A stretch of 48,644 bases of DNA from Corynebacterium striatum ATCC 6940 (lineage in GTDB: Bacteria; Actinomycetota; Actinomycetes; Mycobacteriales; Mycobacteriaceae): contig NZ_GG667519.1 in assembly GCF_000159135.1 (NCBI RefSeq), forward strand, positions 166,688-215,331, written 5' to 3'. The notes under the pieces are model-generated. The model made no database searches. It worked only from the letters and a program-made list of their open reading frames with translations, and was not told where the DNA came from. A program made the translations under genes and the position numbers. This document shows, in pieces, positions 1-8,682 of the stretch (positions within the stretch are counted from its first letter, which is position 1; each line of letters starts with the position of its first letter).

Positions 1-15
1 TAAATAGAGCGCTAA

Positions 16-59
16 AAAATCCCAACTCCCTGCAAGGAGTTGGGATTTTCTAGTTTTAA
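16..59. terminator. Bidirectional intrinsic terminator
   Basis: A perfect 14-bp inverted repeat (16-29 with 36-49, 6-nt loop) is flanked by T-rich runs on both strands. It can end a plus-strand gene lying to the left of the window and also stop the minus-strand surface-protein gene that ends at 149. Confidence 0.85.
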
Positions 60-101
60 ATGTCAGTGGTGGATTCTAAGGAATCGAACAGTTCCCCGGT
101 A

Positions 102-136
102 AGAGGTCGTTGCAGAGGAGCGGTGCAACGACCTCT
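102..136 (-). terminator. Stem-loop just after the surface-protein gene
   Basis: A perfect 13-bp inverted repeat (102-114 with 124-136, 9-nt loop) begins 13 nt after the stop codon of the minus-strand surface-protein gene. No T-run follows it, so it may protect the mRNA 3' end rather than terminate by itself. The stronger terminator at 16-59 lies beyond it. Confidence 0.55.
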
Positions 137-148
137 GGAGCTTAAGGC

Positions 149-3100
149 CTACTGGCTGTCCTTAGAGCGCTTTTTCACCATCATTATGCCGCCGGCAATA
201 AAGAGTGCGGCGAGCACGAGAACCCAACCAACATTGGCACCCGTAGAGGCTAGTGCACCGTTGTGGGAGCTGGAGGAACCTCCGCCGGATCCGGAGCCTG
301 GACCAGATCCACCGCCTGCACCCTTAGCAGTAGTGGACTTGCTGGAGCCTTCCGACTTCCCAGTGCCATTTCCCTTGGATGCCTCGGCACCCGCATTCGA
401 TCCAGACGAGTTGGAGGCCTTGGACTTATCAGAGCTCGGCTTATTTGTACCGGTGCTATTCGAACCCTTATCTGGCTTGGCAGCACCTGGGCGCTTATCC
501 TGCGAGGAGCTAGCAGGCTTGTCCTTTTCCCTTTCGCCTTCTTCGTCGGAGTCATTTCCACCGGGCTGGGTGGTTGAATCGCCCACGAGGAAGGTCACGG
601 TGTGCCAGTCGGTGAGTTTGTCGCCGTTGTTGTTGACGGTGCGCATGTCCATCTCATAGCGGCCCGGCTCGGTAAAAATCCAGTTCGCGTGGACGTGGAA
701 AGGACCGTCCTCAACACCTTTAATCGTATGGATGCCTGTGCTATCGGCTAAGGTGCGTTCCGGCCCGCTAAGAGTGGGAAAGTGGCCGGCCCACCAGTGT
801 CCGTCCGTAGGTGCCGACTTAGGGCGAACCTCGATAGCAGCGTCACGGTAGTCTTGCCCGACCTTGATTGTGTCCCATCCCGGCCACACAGCGTTATGGT
901 CCTGTTGTAATGGCAGATGGTAAATCTTTGAGCCGGTCTTTACCATTCCTGTAAAGGACAGCGTCTTAGCCAAAGAGTCAGGGACCGTCACGCGTTGTGC
1001 ATCGCGAACGCGTAGCGCGACGTCTTCAGGCACGTTGTGGCGGTCGTCTTCGTTGACATAGAAGCCGAGCTTATTGTCCACAACCTTTGGCCCGAAGTCG
1101 ATGTGGCCCTTGGTGATCTCACGCTTTTTGGAAGGCGCTTCGCTGGGAGCGGGGTCCTTTGACTCTGGGGTTGGTTCCTTCGATGGGGCGTTGTTGTCGG
1201 TCGTGCCATCAGTGCTGCCGTTAGAGCCGCCTTCAGTGGCATTGTCGTTCCCCGTGGTGGGTGGGGTAGCAGATGATGAATCCTCGGTAGCTACCTTGAA
1301 TCGCAGAATGGCCTTTTTCGCGGTTTTGCCGTCTTGTTCGGCGACCGTGACACCGACTTCATACATACCGGGCTTGTTGAATGCCCAGTTGAGGTGCATG
1401 TGGTCAGGGCCTTCGGTGGTATAGGAATGCGTACCATCGCTGCCGGCAAGGCGCTGGTCCAGGCCGGTTTGATCAGCCAGGTAAGCCAACCATTCGCCGT
1501 CCTTCGGGGCTTTGACGGGCGTGAAGGTAAAGGTGTAATTCTTCTTGGTGTCCTGGTACGCATCCTCGGTGCTTATCCCCGGCCACACCACGCCGGTGCG
1601 CTGTGTCTCTGGCAGGACGTAGGCAGCGCTGCCTTTCTTTCCAAAGTTCGGAATGTCCTTGTTCAAGGTGGTCTTGACCTGCTTGGGAACGGTGAAAAAG
1701 ACATCGGAAGGCTTACGCCAGATTGCACCAATATGGTACAGATTCGTCTCGTCCTTGATGCCTAGGTGCAGCCCACCATCCTCGTGGATTGGGGCGATAT
1801 CCACGTGACCCCGGTGCAGATTGAGCTCCTTGTGCGGGGTGTCCTTATCCTTCGGGTTTTGCGGCTTGGGTGAGGGGACTTTGGGGATAGAAGGCTTTGG
1901 ACTAGTGGAAGGTGCCTCAGGCGAGGGGTTCTTGGATGGGCCAGAACCCTCTGACTCTTCTCCTTCTTCCGAATCCTGCGGCTTCTCTGGTTTCTCCGAG
2001 CCTTCTGGTTCCTGTGCGTCTGCGGAATCGGGAGCATCTGCGAACGAGACGGTGGTCTCAGCTATCGGCTTATAAGCCTCTTTGTGAGTATGGCTAAATA
2101 GAGTGGCGCCGCCGGCATCGGAGCGCGAATCAGGAACGATGCGTAGCATGAGCTGGTAGCCGGGCTGCTTACAGCTATCGATGAGTTGCCTGCTCGTCCT
2201 TTGGCCCGGTCCAGAAGTAAAGCCGATTTCGCAATCTGCAATATGCTTTTCCGGCAGGCTGGTCATCGGTTCGCCATTTACCTTGTAAAAGCCGCCGGTA
2301 ACGCGCACGGTGGTGCGGTCATCTTCGGGCTCTACGGTGATGTCGATATTGCGGTCACCATCGCCGTACACCTTGCTGGTGGACACGGTGATATCTGGGC
2401 TCGTAATCTCAAGGGGCTCCGTCTCAAACGGCTCTATCTCTTCCATTTCGGGAGTGGGAAGCTCGCCGCTCTTCGTCGTAAAAGCTTCGTCATCTTTAGC
2501 GGCCCTTTCCTTGACGGTGACGGCGCTGGTCCAGAACTCCACGGGTTCAGATACCCAGCGTGGGCTTGGGGAATTATCGTCAGGAATAAAGATGGCTTGG
2601 AAATCGGATTTTTCTTCACCGATCATTTCATCCCACGAGGCCTTACCACCTTCTACCTTGCGCTCGGCAAGGTAGTGGCCGTTGATGGTGAAGACGGCGC
2701 GGCCGGTGTCTTTGGCGTTTCCCGTATCGAGGGAGAGCGTGGTGAGGATGCCTTCCTTCGCGCCCTTGGTATCGGCCGTGGAGGGGGCCATCTTAAACAT
2801 AGGGGTGTTGGACTCGGAGTCTTCGGCTGCGGAGCCTTCAGACTTGGCGTCGTTAAAGGCGGCGTCAAGGTCGGTAATCGTGCGCTCGGCGGGGTTGGTC
2901 CCGCCTACCTGCCAGACCAGGGTTTGTGGCTCGGAGTGGATAAAGGTGCCATCCTTCTTTCGTGCAGAGGCGCGATAGGTTACCTCGTAGTGGCCGGGGC
3001 GGGTGAACGTCGTAGCGTTATGCGTATGCGTTCCCGCGTTAACCCATGTGGAACGGAATCCCGGATCGTGGGAGGACCAGAGGCGGTTGAGGGGGTAGTC

Positions 3101-3586
3101 CTCTCCGTTGTACCTAAATAGCTCCATGCGGCCGGGACCCTTAAAGTCCACGATCTCCATGTTGAAGGATTTATCGCGGAATTGATCGGTAGGCAGATCC
3201 GCGGCGGCGCCGAATCCAGCCCAGATGGGCATGGTGTCTTTCGGGAAGCCTACCGCGGGGCCGCCGTAGTACATGAGCTGGTTATCTTTGGCCTTAAGGA
3301 AATCAAAGCGCGGGTCATTGGGAACGCGCCAGGCATAGGCTCCCAGGCCGCCGTCGACGCGGCCGTGGCTGACCCAGTTGATCGTGTCCTCGATGGGGAC
3401 TAGGCCCGCACTATTGGACATGAGCTTGAAGTTCCCGTCCTGCCACACCGCGTGCGGGGAATCCACGTGTGTTTGGGTGCGGACAATCGGGGCGTCGCCA
3501 GCGAGGGCGAGGGGAGCGTGGAATAACGCGAGCGCCAAGGCCATCACTATGGTGGCAAGGCGCGCAAATGAAGTGCGCAAAGGCAT
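149..3586 (-). CDS. Large cell-wall-anchored surface protein with three actinobacterial anchored-protein repeats
   Basis: The product is 1145 aa. A signal peptide covers about residues 1-29 (hydrophobic core, then ALALAG). Three long repeats follow, at about 40-230, 590-790 and 830-1020. Each ends in a His-rich signature like HMHLNWAFNKPGMYEV, typical of the TIGR03769 surface-anchored repeat and the choice-of-anchor M family. Pro/Ser/Glu-rich linkers separate the repeats, and a Ser/Gly/Lys-rich stalk precedes the C-terminus. The sorting signal is LASTG (about 1112-1116), a hydrophobic helix and a KKRSK tail. This is a one-letter variant of LPxTG. The start is supported by GGGAGAA 6 nt upstream. 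These repeat proteins usually sit beside a metal ABC transporter, but none is in this window. The neighbouring gene is a sortase, the likely anchoring enzyme. Its ligand is unknown. Confidence 0.9.
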   Translation of the reverse strand: MPLRTSFARLATIVMALALALFHAPLALAGDAPIVRTQTHVDSPHAVWQDGNFKLMSNSAGLVPIEDTINWVSHGRVDGGLGAYAWRVPNDPRFDFLKAKDNQLMYYGGPAVGFPKDTMPIWAGFGAAADLPTDQFRDKSFNMEIVDFKGPGRMELFRYNGEDYPLNRLWSSHDPGFRSTWVNAGTHTHNATTFTRPGHYEVTYRASARKKDGTFIHSEPQTLVWQVGGTNPAERTITDLDAAFNDAKSEGSAAEDSESNTPMFKMAPSTADTKGAKEGILTTLSLDTGNAKDTGRAVFTINGHYLAERKVEGGKASWDEMIGEEKSDFQAIFIPDDNSPSPRWVSEPVEFWTSAVTVKERAAKDDEAFTTKSGELPTPEMEEIEPFETEPLEITSPDITVSTSKVYGDGDRNIDITVEPEDDRTTVRVTGGFYKVNGEPMTSLPEKHIADCEIGFTSGPGQRTSRQLIDSCKQPGYQLMLRIVPDSRSDAGGATLFSHTHKEAYKPIAETTVSFADAPDSADAQEPEGSEKPEKPQDSEEGEESEGSGPSKNPSPEAPSTSPKPSIPKVPSPKPQNPKDKDTPHKELNLHRGHVDIAPIHEDGGLHLGIKDETNLYHIGAIWRKPSDVFFTVPKQVKTTLNKDIPNFGKKGSAAYVLPETQRTGVVWPGISTEDAYQDTKKNYTFTFTPVKAPKDGEWLAYLADQTGLDQRLAGSDGTHSYTTEGPDHMHLNWAFNKPGMYEVGVTVAEQDGKTAKKAILRFKVATEDSSSATPPTTGNDNATEGGSNGSTDGTTDNNAPSKEPTPESKDPAPSEAPSKKREITKGHIDFGPKVVDNKLGFYVNEDDRHNVPEDVALRVRDAQRVTVPDSLAKTLSFTGMVKTGSKIYHLPLQQDHNAVWPGWDTIKVGQDYRDAAIEVRPKSAPTDGHWWAGHFPTLSGPERTLADSTGIHTIKGVEDGPFHVHANWIFTEPGRYEMDMRTVNNNGDKLTDWHTVTFLVGDSTTQPGGNDSDEEGEREKDKPASSSQDKRPGAAKPDKGSNSTGTNKPSSDKSKASNSSGSNAGAEASKGNGTGKSEGSSKSTTAKGAGGGSGPGSGSGGGSSSSHNGALASTGANVGWVLVLAALFIAGGIMMVKKRSKDSQ

Positions 3587-3719
3587 AAGGTTCTCCCAAG
3601 GTTAAAGGCAGTGAACTTTTATGTAGATTCAAACGAATATTACACTATTGCAAACCGTTATCGATACATGTAGTGAGGTAAGGAAAAATGTGCTGGTGCG
3701 CTGGGGAAAGGGAGGATAT

Positions 3720-3755
3720 GAAAAGTCCCTACTTCCGGCGGTGGAAGTAGGGACT
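3720..3755 (-). terminator. Intrinsic terminator of the sortase gene
   Basis: A 13-bp perfect inverted repeat (3724-3736 with 3743-3755) is followed, in the minus direction, by TTTTCATATCC. It lies about 40 nt after the sortase stop codon, between that gene and the promoter region of the surface-protein gene. Confidence 0.8.
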
Positions 3756-3797
3756 GCGGGGTTCGGGGGGGGTAAGCGGCGGAGGAGTGTTCGGCGA

Positions 3798-4889
3798 TTA
3801 AGCCTTCTTATCTTCTGCGGTATGGGTGGTGCCCTCGTATTGCCATCCCACGACGGCATTGCGTACGGCGGCCTCGAGCGGGTTGGCGGCCTGGATGCAG
3901 CTAATCGTCAGCAGCCTGCCTGGCGTGGCATCATCGCCCCATGCGCTGGAGTCACCGGCCAGGCCCTGTTTATCGGGGTCGTGGAGATCGGTTGCGGCGT
4001 AGATGAGCCAGTTCTGGTCGGAATTCTTCGTGCGGACGTAGAGCTTATCGCCAATGCTGACCTTGTGCTCGTTGGCTGCGCCATCGTAAAGCTTATTGAA
4101 TACGGCAGGCACGCCCGCGCCGGTGTGCCCGGCGATGACGACGATATCCTCGGCATTGGTTCCCGGCAGGGAATACGGGCGGTCATCGGCGGTATAGGTG
4201 CAGGCCTTATCCATGGTGTCAGGGTTGATGGCGCCATCGAGCACGCGGCAGTTGTCATCGTCGAACTTCGCATGGACGTCGATGGCGGGAATGAACATCT
4301 CTACCGCGGCGGATGGCTCGATGACGGGGGCCTGTTCCGCCGTGACCTCGTTGGTCTCTAGGCCTTCTGGCGGGTTGATGCTGCGATCGATGGAGCTGAT
4401 GACCAGCAGTGTTACCACGATACCGGCCGCGATACGGAGGGCCCAGGAAGACTTCCACGCATTTTTGACGCGATCCCATCCGGAAGGCTTCTTCCGGTGC
4501 CTAGGCAGAGAGGTCTCCTCAAGGCGGCGGTTGGGGTAGCGGCGCTGAATGTGGCGCGCATGATTTTCGGCCTTCCGCCAATCGCGATCGTCGGAACGGT
4601 GCCTGCCGGAGCGCCTGGGCTGGGTGCCTATAGTATCGCTGCTCGATGGCCGGGGGGCGCGTTGTGCCTGCACCACCTTGCTGCGGTTGGACGGGATCGC
4701 TGCTCGATGGCCGGGAGCGCGTGCTGCGGGTCCTGCGGGAATAGGAGGTTTCCGCGGTGTTGTTTTCTGGTGTCGCCTCGTGGCGCGATCGCGCCGCAGA
4801 ACGTTGGGGCCTCTCCCTCCGTGGCCGGTCTTGGTGGTCCCTGCGACCTCCGAGGAAAAATAGGGACAATAGGGGTGGGTGTGAACCAA
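3798..4889 (-). CDS. Sortase (class E/F-like) with a long Arg-rich N-terminus; upstream reading frame uncertain
   Basis: The longest frame gives 363 aa. A single membrane helix (WALRIAAGIVVTLLVISSI) lies near residues 148-166, and the sortase fold follows. The catalytic His is in VIAGHTGAG, the catalytic Cys is in LLTISCIQA, and an Arg (AAVRNAV) follows at about the usual place. The enzyme should act outside the membrane, joining sorting-signal proteins such as the LASTG protein next door to the cell wall. The C-terminal two thirds are secure. The N-terminal 90 residues are not: the first codon would be a TTG with no clear ribosome site, and codon use and an internal repeat suggest that another frame is coding upstream of a run of six G at 4652-4657. 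The gene may therefore carry a +1 frameshift, real or from sequencing. Confidence 0.8.
   Translation of the reverse strand: MVHTHPYCPYFSSEVAGTTKTGHGGRGPNVLRRDRATRRHQKTTPRKPPIPAGPAARAPGHRAAIPSNRSKVVQAQRAPRPSSSDTIGTQPRRSGRHRSDDRDWRKAENHARHIQRRYPNRRLEETSLPRHRKKPSGWDRVKNAWKSSWALRIAAGIVVTLLVISSIDRSINPPEGLETNEVTAEQAPVIEPSAAVEMFIPAIDVHAKFDDDNCRVLDGAINPDTMDKACTYTADDRPYSLPGTNAEDIVVIAGHTGAGVPAVFNKLYDGAANEHKVSIGDKLYVRTKNSDQNWLIYAATDLHDPDKQGLAGDSSAWGDDATPGRLLTISCIQAANPLEAAVRNAVVGWQYEGTTHTAEDKKA
4635..4715. repeat. Two direct 20-bp repeats within the sortase N-terminal region
   Basis: ATCGCTGCTCGATGGCCGGG occurs at 4635-4654 and again at 4696-4715. The 61-nt offset is not a multiple of three. On the minus strand both copies can encode RPSSSD, but only if the reading frame changes between them, at the six-G run next to the first copy. 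Confidence 0.8.
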
Positions 4890-5005
4890 GTTTATAGTAA
4901 TAATTTCTGTTTAGTTTTATTGACGCGGTGAATGCATAACGCGCTACGATAATCCGTGATTCTCTTGTCCGTATAAGTACAGCTAAATAAGGGAAATAAA
5001 AAACG

Positions 5006-5792
5006 GTGTCTCTCAACGAAGCTGCCAAGGCCGGATTCCTGAAAAAGGCCGCCCTGCTCGATCAATCATTTTCACGATTTTCTGTCCGCGCAATCCTTGC
5101 CGGTGTGTATCTGTGCATCGGCACCGTATTTGCCGGCGTCGTTGGCCAAGCGGTGGAAGAGCTTGCCCCAGGCTTGGGCTCCGTGACCTTTGCCCTGTTC
5201 TTCGGCCTAGGCCTCTTCGCCATCGTTATCCTCGGCGCGGAGCTGGCCACGGGCAATATGATGTACATGGTCTACGGGGCGATGCAGAAGCACTTGTCCT
5301 GGGGGCAAGGCCTTCTACGTACTGCTTATTACCACGATCTTTAACCTTGTCGGCGCCATCATCTTTGCCGCCGTCATGGGGATGTCCGCCTAGCTTGCCA
5401 ATATGGATTCCTCGCACCTGTTGGTCACCATCTCTGAAGGCAAGCTGACCAAATCCCCGCAGGGAATGCTCGTAGAAGGCATGGCCGCGAACTTCGTGGT
5501 CAATATAGGCATCGTTGGCGCGGTCTTTGCCAAGGAAATCGTGTCGAAATTCATCGTCATCGTCCCCATCATCGGCATCTTCGTGGGCCTGGGCTTGGAG
5601 CACGTCATTGCCAATTTCTGCCTCTTTGCGCTCACCTTCTTCGGCAGCGATCCGCTGCCAGCAGCGCTGACCGTTGGCAATGTTGCTCTCAACTGGACGC
5701 TGGTGTGGATTGGCAACTTCATCGGCGGCGGCTTGCTTATCGGTGGCGTGTACGCCTGGCTCAATAATGGGCCGGAGGACTACCGCGACTAG
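5006..5792 (+). pseudogene. Formate/nitrite transporter (FNT family), frameshifted and with an in-frame stop
   Basis: Read across two lesions, this is a full-length FNT channel of about 260 aa, the family's normal size. It shows typical segments such as ELATGNMMYMVYG, then TTIFNLVGAIIFA, a central part with Asn/Gly-rich helices, and LNWTLVWIGNFIGGGLLIGG near the end. These are inner-membrane pores for formate or nitrite. Lesion 1 is a G5 run at 5301-5305: with four G the frame reads SWGKAFYVLL, but as written translation shifts and stops at 5344. Lesion 2 is a TAG at 5391-5393 in the restored frame (MSA-stop-LANMDSS), where CAG would fit. Two independent lesions argue for a genuine pseudogene rather than one base-call error. 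The proposed start is GTG at 5006. The gene converges on fdhD, overlapping it by 4 nt, which fits a former formate-related role. Confidence 0.85.
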
Positions 5793-6622
5793 GCCAGCGT
5801 GCCCGAATAAAGGTTAAAGCGATCCGCACGTGCAAACCCCACCAAAGCCATGCCGGTCTCCCGGGCAGTCTCCACGGCGAGGGAGGATGCCGCGCTAACA
5901 GCAACGAGCATTCCGAACCCCGCCATCGCTGCCTTTTGTACAAGCTCGAAGCTGGCGCGGGAGCTCATAACCAAAATAAGGTCGTCTGCGGGCAGGCGAT
6001 CTTCAAGGAGCAGGTGCCCGATGACCTTATCTGCTGCATTGTGCCTGCCGACGTCCTCCCGCACAACGATGGGCTTGCCGTCTAAGGTGAATGCGCCGGC
6101 GGCGTGGATGCCACCGGTCTTGCGGAAGAGCTTTTGCTCGGCGCGCAGCTTCTCGGGCAGCTGCGCAACGACGGCCGGGTCAATCGGGATGGTGGGGAGC
6201 GCGTAGCGCGATTTCTTGTTTAAATCCTCGATGGAGCTAGTGCCGCATACGCCGCACGCGGAGTTGCTAAGTGTCAGGCGCAGGTCGGACAAGCTAATGA
6301 CGTTGTCGTTCGCAAGGTCCACGTCGAGCAGGTTGTAGGTGTTCATCCCGTCAACGGTGGAGCCGGCGCAGTAGCGGGCTTCGGCGACGTCGGAAAGCGC
6401 CGTGATGTGCCCCTCCGAATGAAGAAAGCCGTGCGCGAGCTCGATGTCGTGGCCCGGCGTGCGCATGGTGGTGGTTAGCGTCTGCCCGCCGACGCGGATC
6501 TCTAACGGTTCCTCTCCAGCCACGGTGTCAGCGCGGGTGTCGACCTGCGTGACCTCGATGCCGCTCTCGCCGCCGAGACGCACCTTGGTTACCGCAAAGT
6601 TGGATGTGACGCGACTTGCCAT
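5789..6622 (-). CDS. fdhD: FdhD, sulfurtransferase for formate dehydrogenase
   Basis: The 277-aa product matches the FdhD family in length and motifs. It has EEPLEIRVGG near the N-terminus and the cysteine pair of the CGVCG motif (SNSACGVCGTSS), which carries sulfur from a cysteine desulfurase to the molybdenum cofactor of formate dehydrogenase. VREDVGRHNAADKVIGH, also a family hallmark, follows, then MSSRASFELVQKAAMAGF. It acts in the cytoplasm. Its ATG overlaps the TAA of the upstream DUF6457-type gene by 1 nt, so the two are translationally coupled. The formate dehydrogenase itself is not in the window. Confidence 0.95.
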   Translation of the reverse strand: MASRVTSNFAVTKVRLGGESGIEVTQVDTRADTVAGEEPLEIRVGGQTLTTTMRTPGHDIELAHGFLHSEGHITALSDVAEARYCAGSTVDGMNTYNLLDVDLANDNVISLSDLRLTLSNSACGVCGTSSIEDLNKKSRYALPTIPIDPAVVAQLPEKLRAEQKLFRKTGGIHAAGAFTLDGKPIVVREDVGRHNAADKVIGHLLLEDRLPADDLILVMSSRASFELVQKAAMAGFGMLVAVSAASSLAVETARETGMALVGFARADRFNLYSGTLA

Positions 6623-6867
6623 TACTGGATTGCCGCCTTGAGCTTGGCGATGTTGGCGCGAGCCTCCTCCGTGTCCTGGGAGGCCAAACCCACCAAGTAT
6701 GCGGTCAGAGGTGCTGCCGGACGGGCGCGATTGTGAGCAACATCCTTAGTGAGATCGAGGAGCTCACGGACAAGGGCGGTGGCATCGTGCTTGTCGACGC
6801 CGAGAAGCTCCGCGGCCTCCTCCAGCCACTGGTGGGCGGATTGGATTGGGTCCTTTTCTTCAGTCAT
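6622..6867 (-). CDS. Small DUF6457-type protein linked to molybdenum/formate genes
   Basis: The protein has 81 aa from the ATG at 6867 (MTEEKDPIQSAHQW). It is helical and soluble, with the segment LLDLTKDVAHNRARPAAPLTAYLVG, typical of the DUF6457 family found beside molybdopterin and formate dehydrogenase genes in actinobacteria. An upstream ATG at 6918 would add a Cys-rich 17-residue lead that looks non-coding. No clear ribosome site precedes either start, so a leaderless mRNA is possible. It is coupled to fdhD by a TAATG overlap. The function is unknown; a role in cofactor delivery is a context-based guess. Confidence 0.75.
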   Translation of the reverse strand: MTEEKDPIQSAHQWLEEAAELLGVDKHDATALVRELLDLTKDVAHNRARPAAPLTAYLVGLASQDTEEARANIAKLKAAIQ

Positions 6868-7302
6868 GACGGCAACTGTAGTCTGCCCGCCGGACACGCA
6901 ACATGGCGGAGACAACAAGTGGACGCTTTCGGGAAGAAAGCCATGGAACTTGCGCCGGGAGAGAGATTTGGAAAAGGGCAGGTAAGCGAGTAAAGTTGCG
7001 GGTCGGACTTGCGCCGAGGTGGCAGTGCGCCAAAATCTTCTTCGGATTTAGGCCCTGTGAGCTGCAGAAAGCGTCAGGCCGAACAAGAATTTAACAACAT
7101 CAACTTTGTTGTAGGCCCCCCGCCGTTCATGGCGGCCCGTTGTATGTATCAAAGGGTGGCGAGCGCCTTACGGTATTGACCGTGGGGAGCGTGAGTAGCC
7201 CGAAATCACACGGAAAACGCTTAGGTGGGCGTGAGCTTAAAGCTCGCGCGTTTCGGAAGAAATGTAGCGGGAACCGCAACGAGAAAGGTACCGGTCACTC
7301 AC
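6868..7302 (+). promoter_or_regulatory. Long 5' leader of the rpsH ribosomal operon
   Basis: This 435-nt stretch has no convincing gene. It must hold the promoter of the rpsH operon and of the leftward DUF6457-fdhD pair. Visible structures are ACAAC/GTTGT arms around 7096-7114, a GC-rich hairpin CCGCC/GGCGG near 7127-7143, and the palindrome GAGCTTAAAGCTC at 7233-7245, which extends to GCG/CGC arms. GAGAAAGG at 7281-7288 is the ribosome site. The structured leader could be a control site, but I recognise no known r-protein motif. Confidence 0.5.
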
Positions 7303-7686
7303 ATGACCATGACTGATCCTATCGCCGACATGCTGTCGCGCGTGCGCAATGCAAGCCATGCGCACCACGACACCGTGTCGATGCCGACCTCCAAGATCAA
7401 GGCAAGCATCGCCGACATCTTGAAGCAGGAAGGCTACATCGCTGACTACACCGTTGAGGACCGTGAGCTCAAGCTCACCCTCAAGTACAACAACCGTGAG
7501 CGCTCCATCGCTGGTCTGCGTCGCGTGTCTAAGCCGGGTCTGCGTGTGTACGCAAAGTCCACCAATCTGCCGAAGGTCCTTGGCGGCCTGGGCGTGGCTA
7601 TCATTTCCACGTCTCAGGGTCTGCTGACCGACCGTCAGGCTCAGGAGAAGGGCGTAGGCGGAGAAGTTCTCGCCTACGTCTGGTAA
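7303..7686 (+). CDS. rpsH: Ribosomal protein S8
   Basis: The product is 127 aa from the ATG at 7303 ([11 protein letters not shown]), the family's conserved beginning. GAGAAAGG precedes it, and the in-frame GTG further up adds non-conserved residues. S8 binds 16S rRNA in the 30S platform. The conserved C-terminal part reads [14 protein letters not shown], then [12 protein letters not shown] and GGEVLAYVW. It opens a six-gene operon. The genes that precede rpsH in many genomes (rplE, rpsN) are not next to it here. Confidence 0.97.
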   Translation: MTMTDPIADMLSRVRNASHAHHDTVSMPTSKIKASIADILKQEGYIADYTVEDRELKLTLKYNNRERSIAGLRRVSKPGLRVYAKSTNLPKVLGGLGVAIISTSQGLLTDRQAQEKGVGGEVLAYVW

Positions 7687-7700
7687 GGGAGGATTGACAC

Positions 7701-8237
7701 ATGTCTCGTATCGGTCTAGCACCAATCGCCGTACCATCCGGCGTTGAAATCAAGGTAAACGGCCAGGAGGTCGAGGTTAAGGGTTCCAAGGGCACCCAGA
7801 CCGTCGTTCTGCCAGAGCCAATCACCATCGCAGTTGAGGATTCCGTAATCACGGTTTCCCGTCCAGATGATGACCGCAAGCACCGCGCTCTGCACGGCCT
7901 GTCCCGCTCCCTCGTCAACAACGCTGTTGTTGGCGTGACCGAGGGCTACACCATCAAGATGGAAATCTTCGGTGTCGGTTACCGTGTCCAGCAGAAGGGC
8001 AAGGACCTCGAGTTCGCTCTGGGTTACTCCCACCCGATCCTCATCGAGGCTCCGGAGGGCATCACCTTCGCTGTGGATGGCGCAACCAAGCTCTCCGTAT
8101 CTGGTATTGACAAGCAAAAGGTCGGACAGGTCGCCGCTAACATTCGCCGCCTGCGTAAGGACGATCCTTACAAGGGCAAGGGCATTCGTTACGAAGGCGA
8201 GCAGGTCCGCCGCAAGGTCGGAAAGACGGGTAAGTAA
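7701..8237 (+). CDS. rplF: Ribosomal protein L6
   Basis: The 178-aa product starts [14 protein letters not shown] and has the two repeated L6 folds. The C-terminal signature is [14 protein letters not shown] in its local form [17 protein letters not shown] (about 154-170). L6 binds 23S rRNA near the sarcin-ricin loop in the 50S subunit. GGGAGGA lies 8 nt before the ATG and 14 nt separate it from rpsH. Confidence 0.97.
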   Translation: MSRIGLAPIAVPSGVEIKVNGQEVEVKGSKGTQTVVLPEPITIAVEDSVITVSRPDDDRKHRALHGLSRSLVNNAVVGVTEGYTIKMEIFGVGYRVQQKGKDLEFALGYSHPILIEAPEGITFAVDGATKLSVSGIDKQKVGQVAANIRRLRKDDPYKGKGIRYEGEQVRRKVGKTGK

Positions 8238-8240
8238 GCA

Positions 8241-8642
8241 ATGGCTAACACTGAAAACGCAAAGCGCACCCCAATCGGCAAGGACATCTCCTCCCGCCGT
8301 CGCGAAGCACGCGCACGCCGTCACTTCCGCATCCGTAAGACCCTGCGCGGCACCCCTGAGGCACCGCGTCTGGTCGTTCACCGCTCCTCCCGCCACATGC
8401 ACGTCCAGGTCATCGACGACCTGGCTGGCCACACCCTGGTCGCAGCTTCCTCCATGGAAGCTGACGTTCGTGCACTCGAGGGCGACAAGAAGGCAAAGGC
8501 CGCCAAGGTTGGCGCCCTGGTCGCTGAGCGCGCCAAGGCTGCTGGCATCGAGACAGTTGTCTTCGACCGTGCTGGCTACAAGTACCACGGTCGCGTTGCC
8601 GCTCTCGCAGAGGCAGCTCGTGAAGGTGGTCTGAAGTTCTAA
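8241..8642 (+). CDS. rplR: Ribosomal protein L18
   Basis: The 133-aa product has a basic N-terminus ([20 protein letters not shown]), then [18 protein letters not shown] and the C-terminal [18 protein letters not shown], all typical of L18. It binds 5S rRNA in the central protuberance of the 50S subunit. Only 3 nt follow the rplF stop codon and the ribosome site is weak, so translation is probably coupled. Confidence 0.97.
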   Translation: MANTENAKRTPIGKDISSRRREARARRHFRIRKTLRGTPEAPRLVVHRSSRHMHVQVIDDLAGHTLVAASSMEADVRALEGDKKAKAAKVGALVAERAKAAGIETVVFDRAGYKYHGRVAALAEAAREGGLKF

Positions 8643-8682
8643 TGATCATGGCAAACGGAAACATCAACGGAAGGAACGCCTA

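Noticed and set aside
2186..3121. 311-codon plus-strand frame within the surface-protein gene
   Set aside because: The minus-strand gene has a clear signal peptide, repeats and sorting signal; the opposite frame has none.
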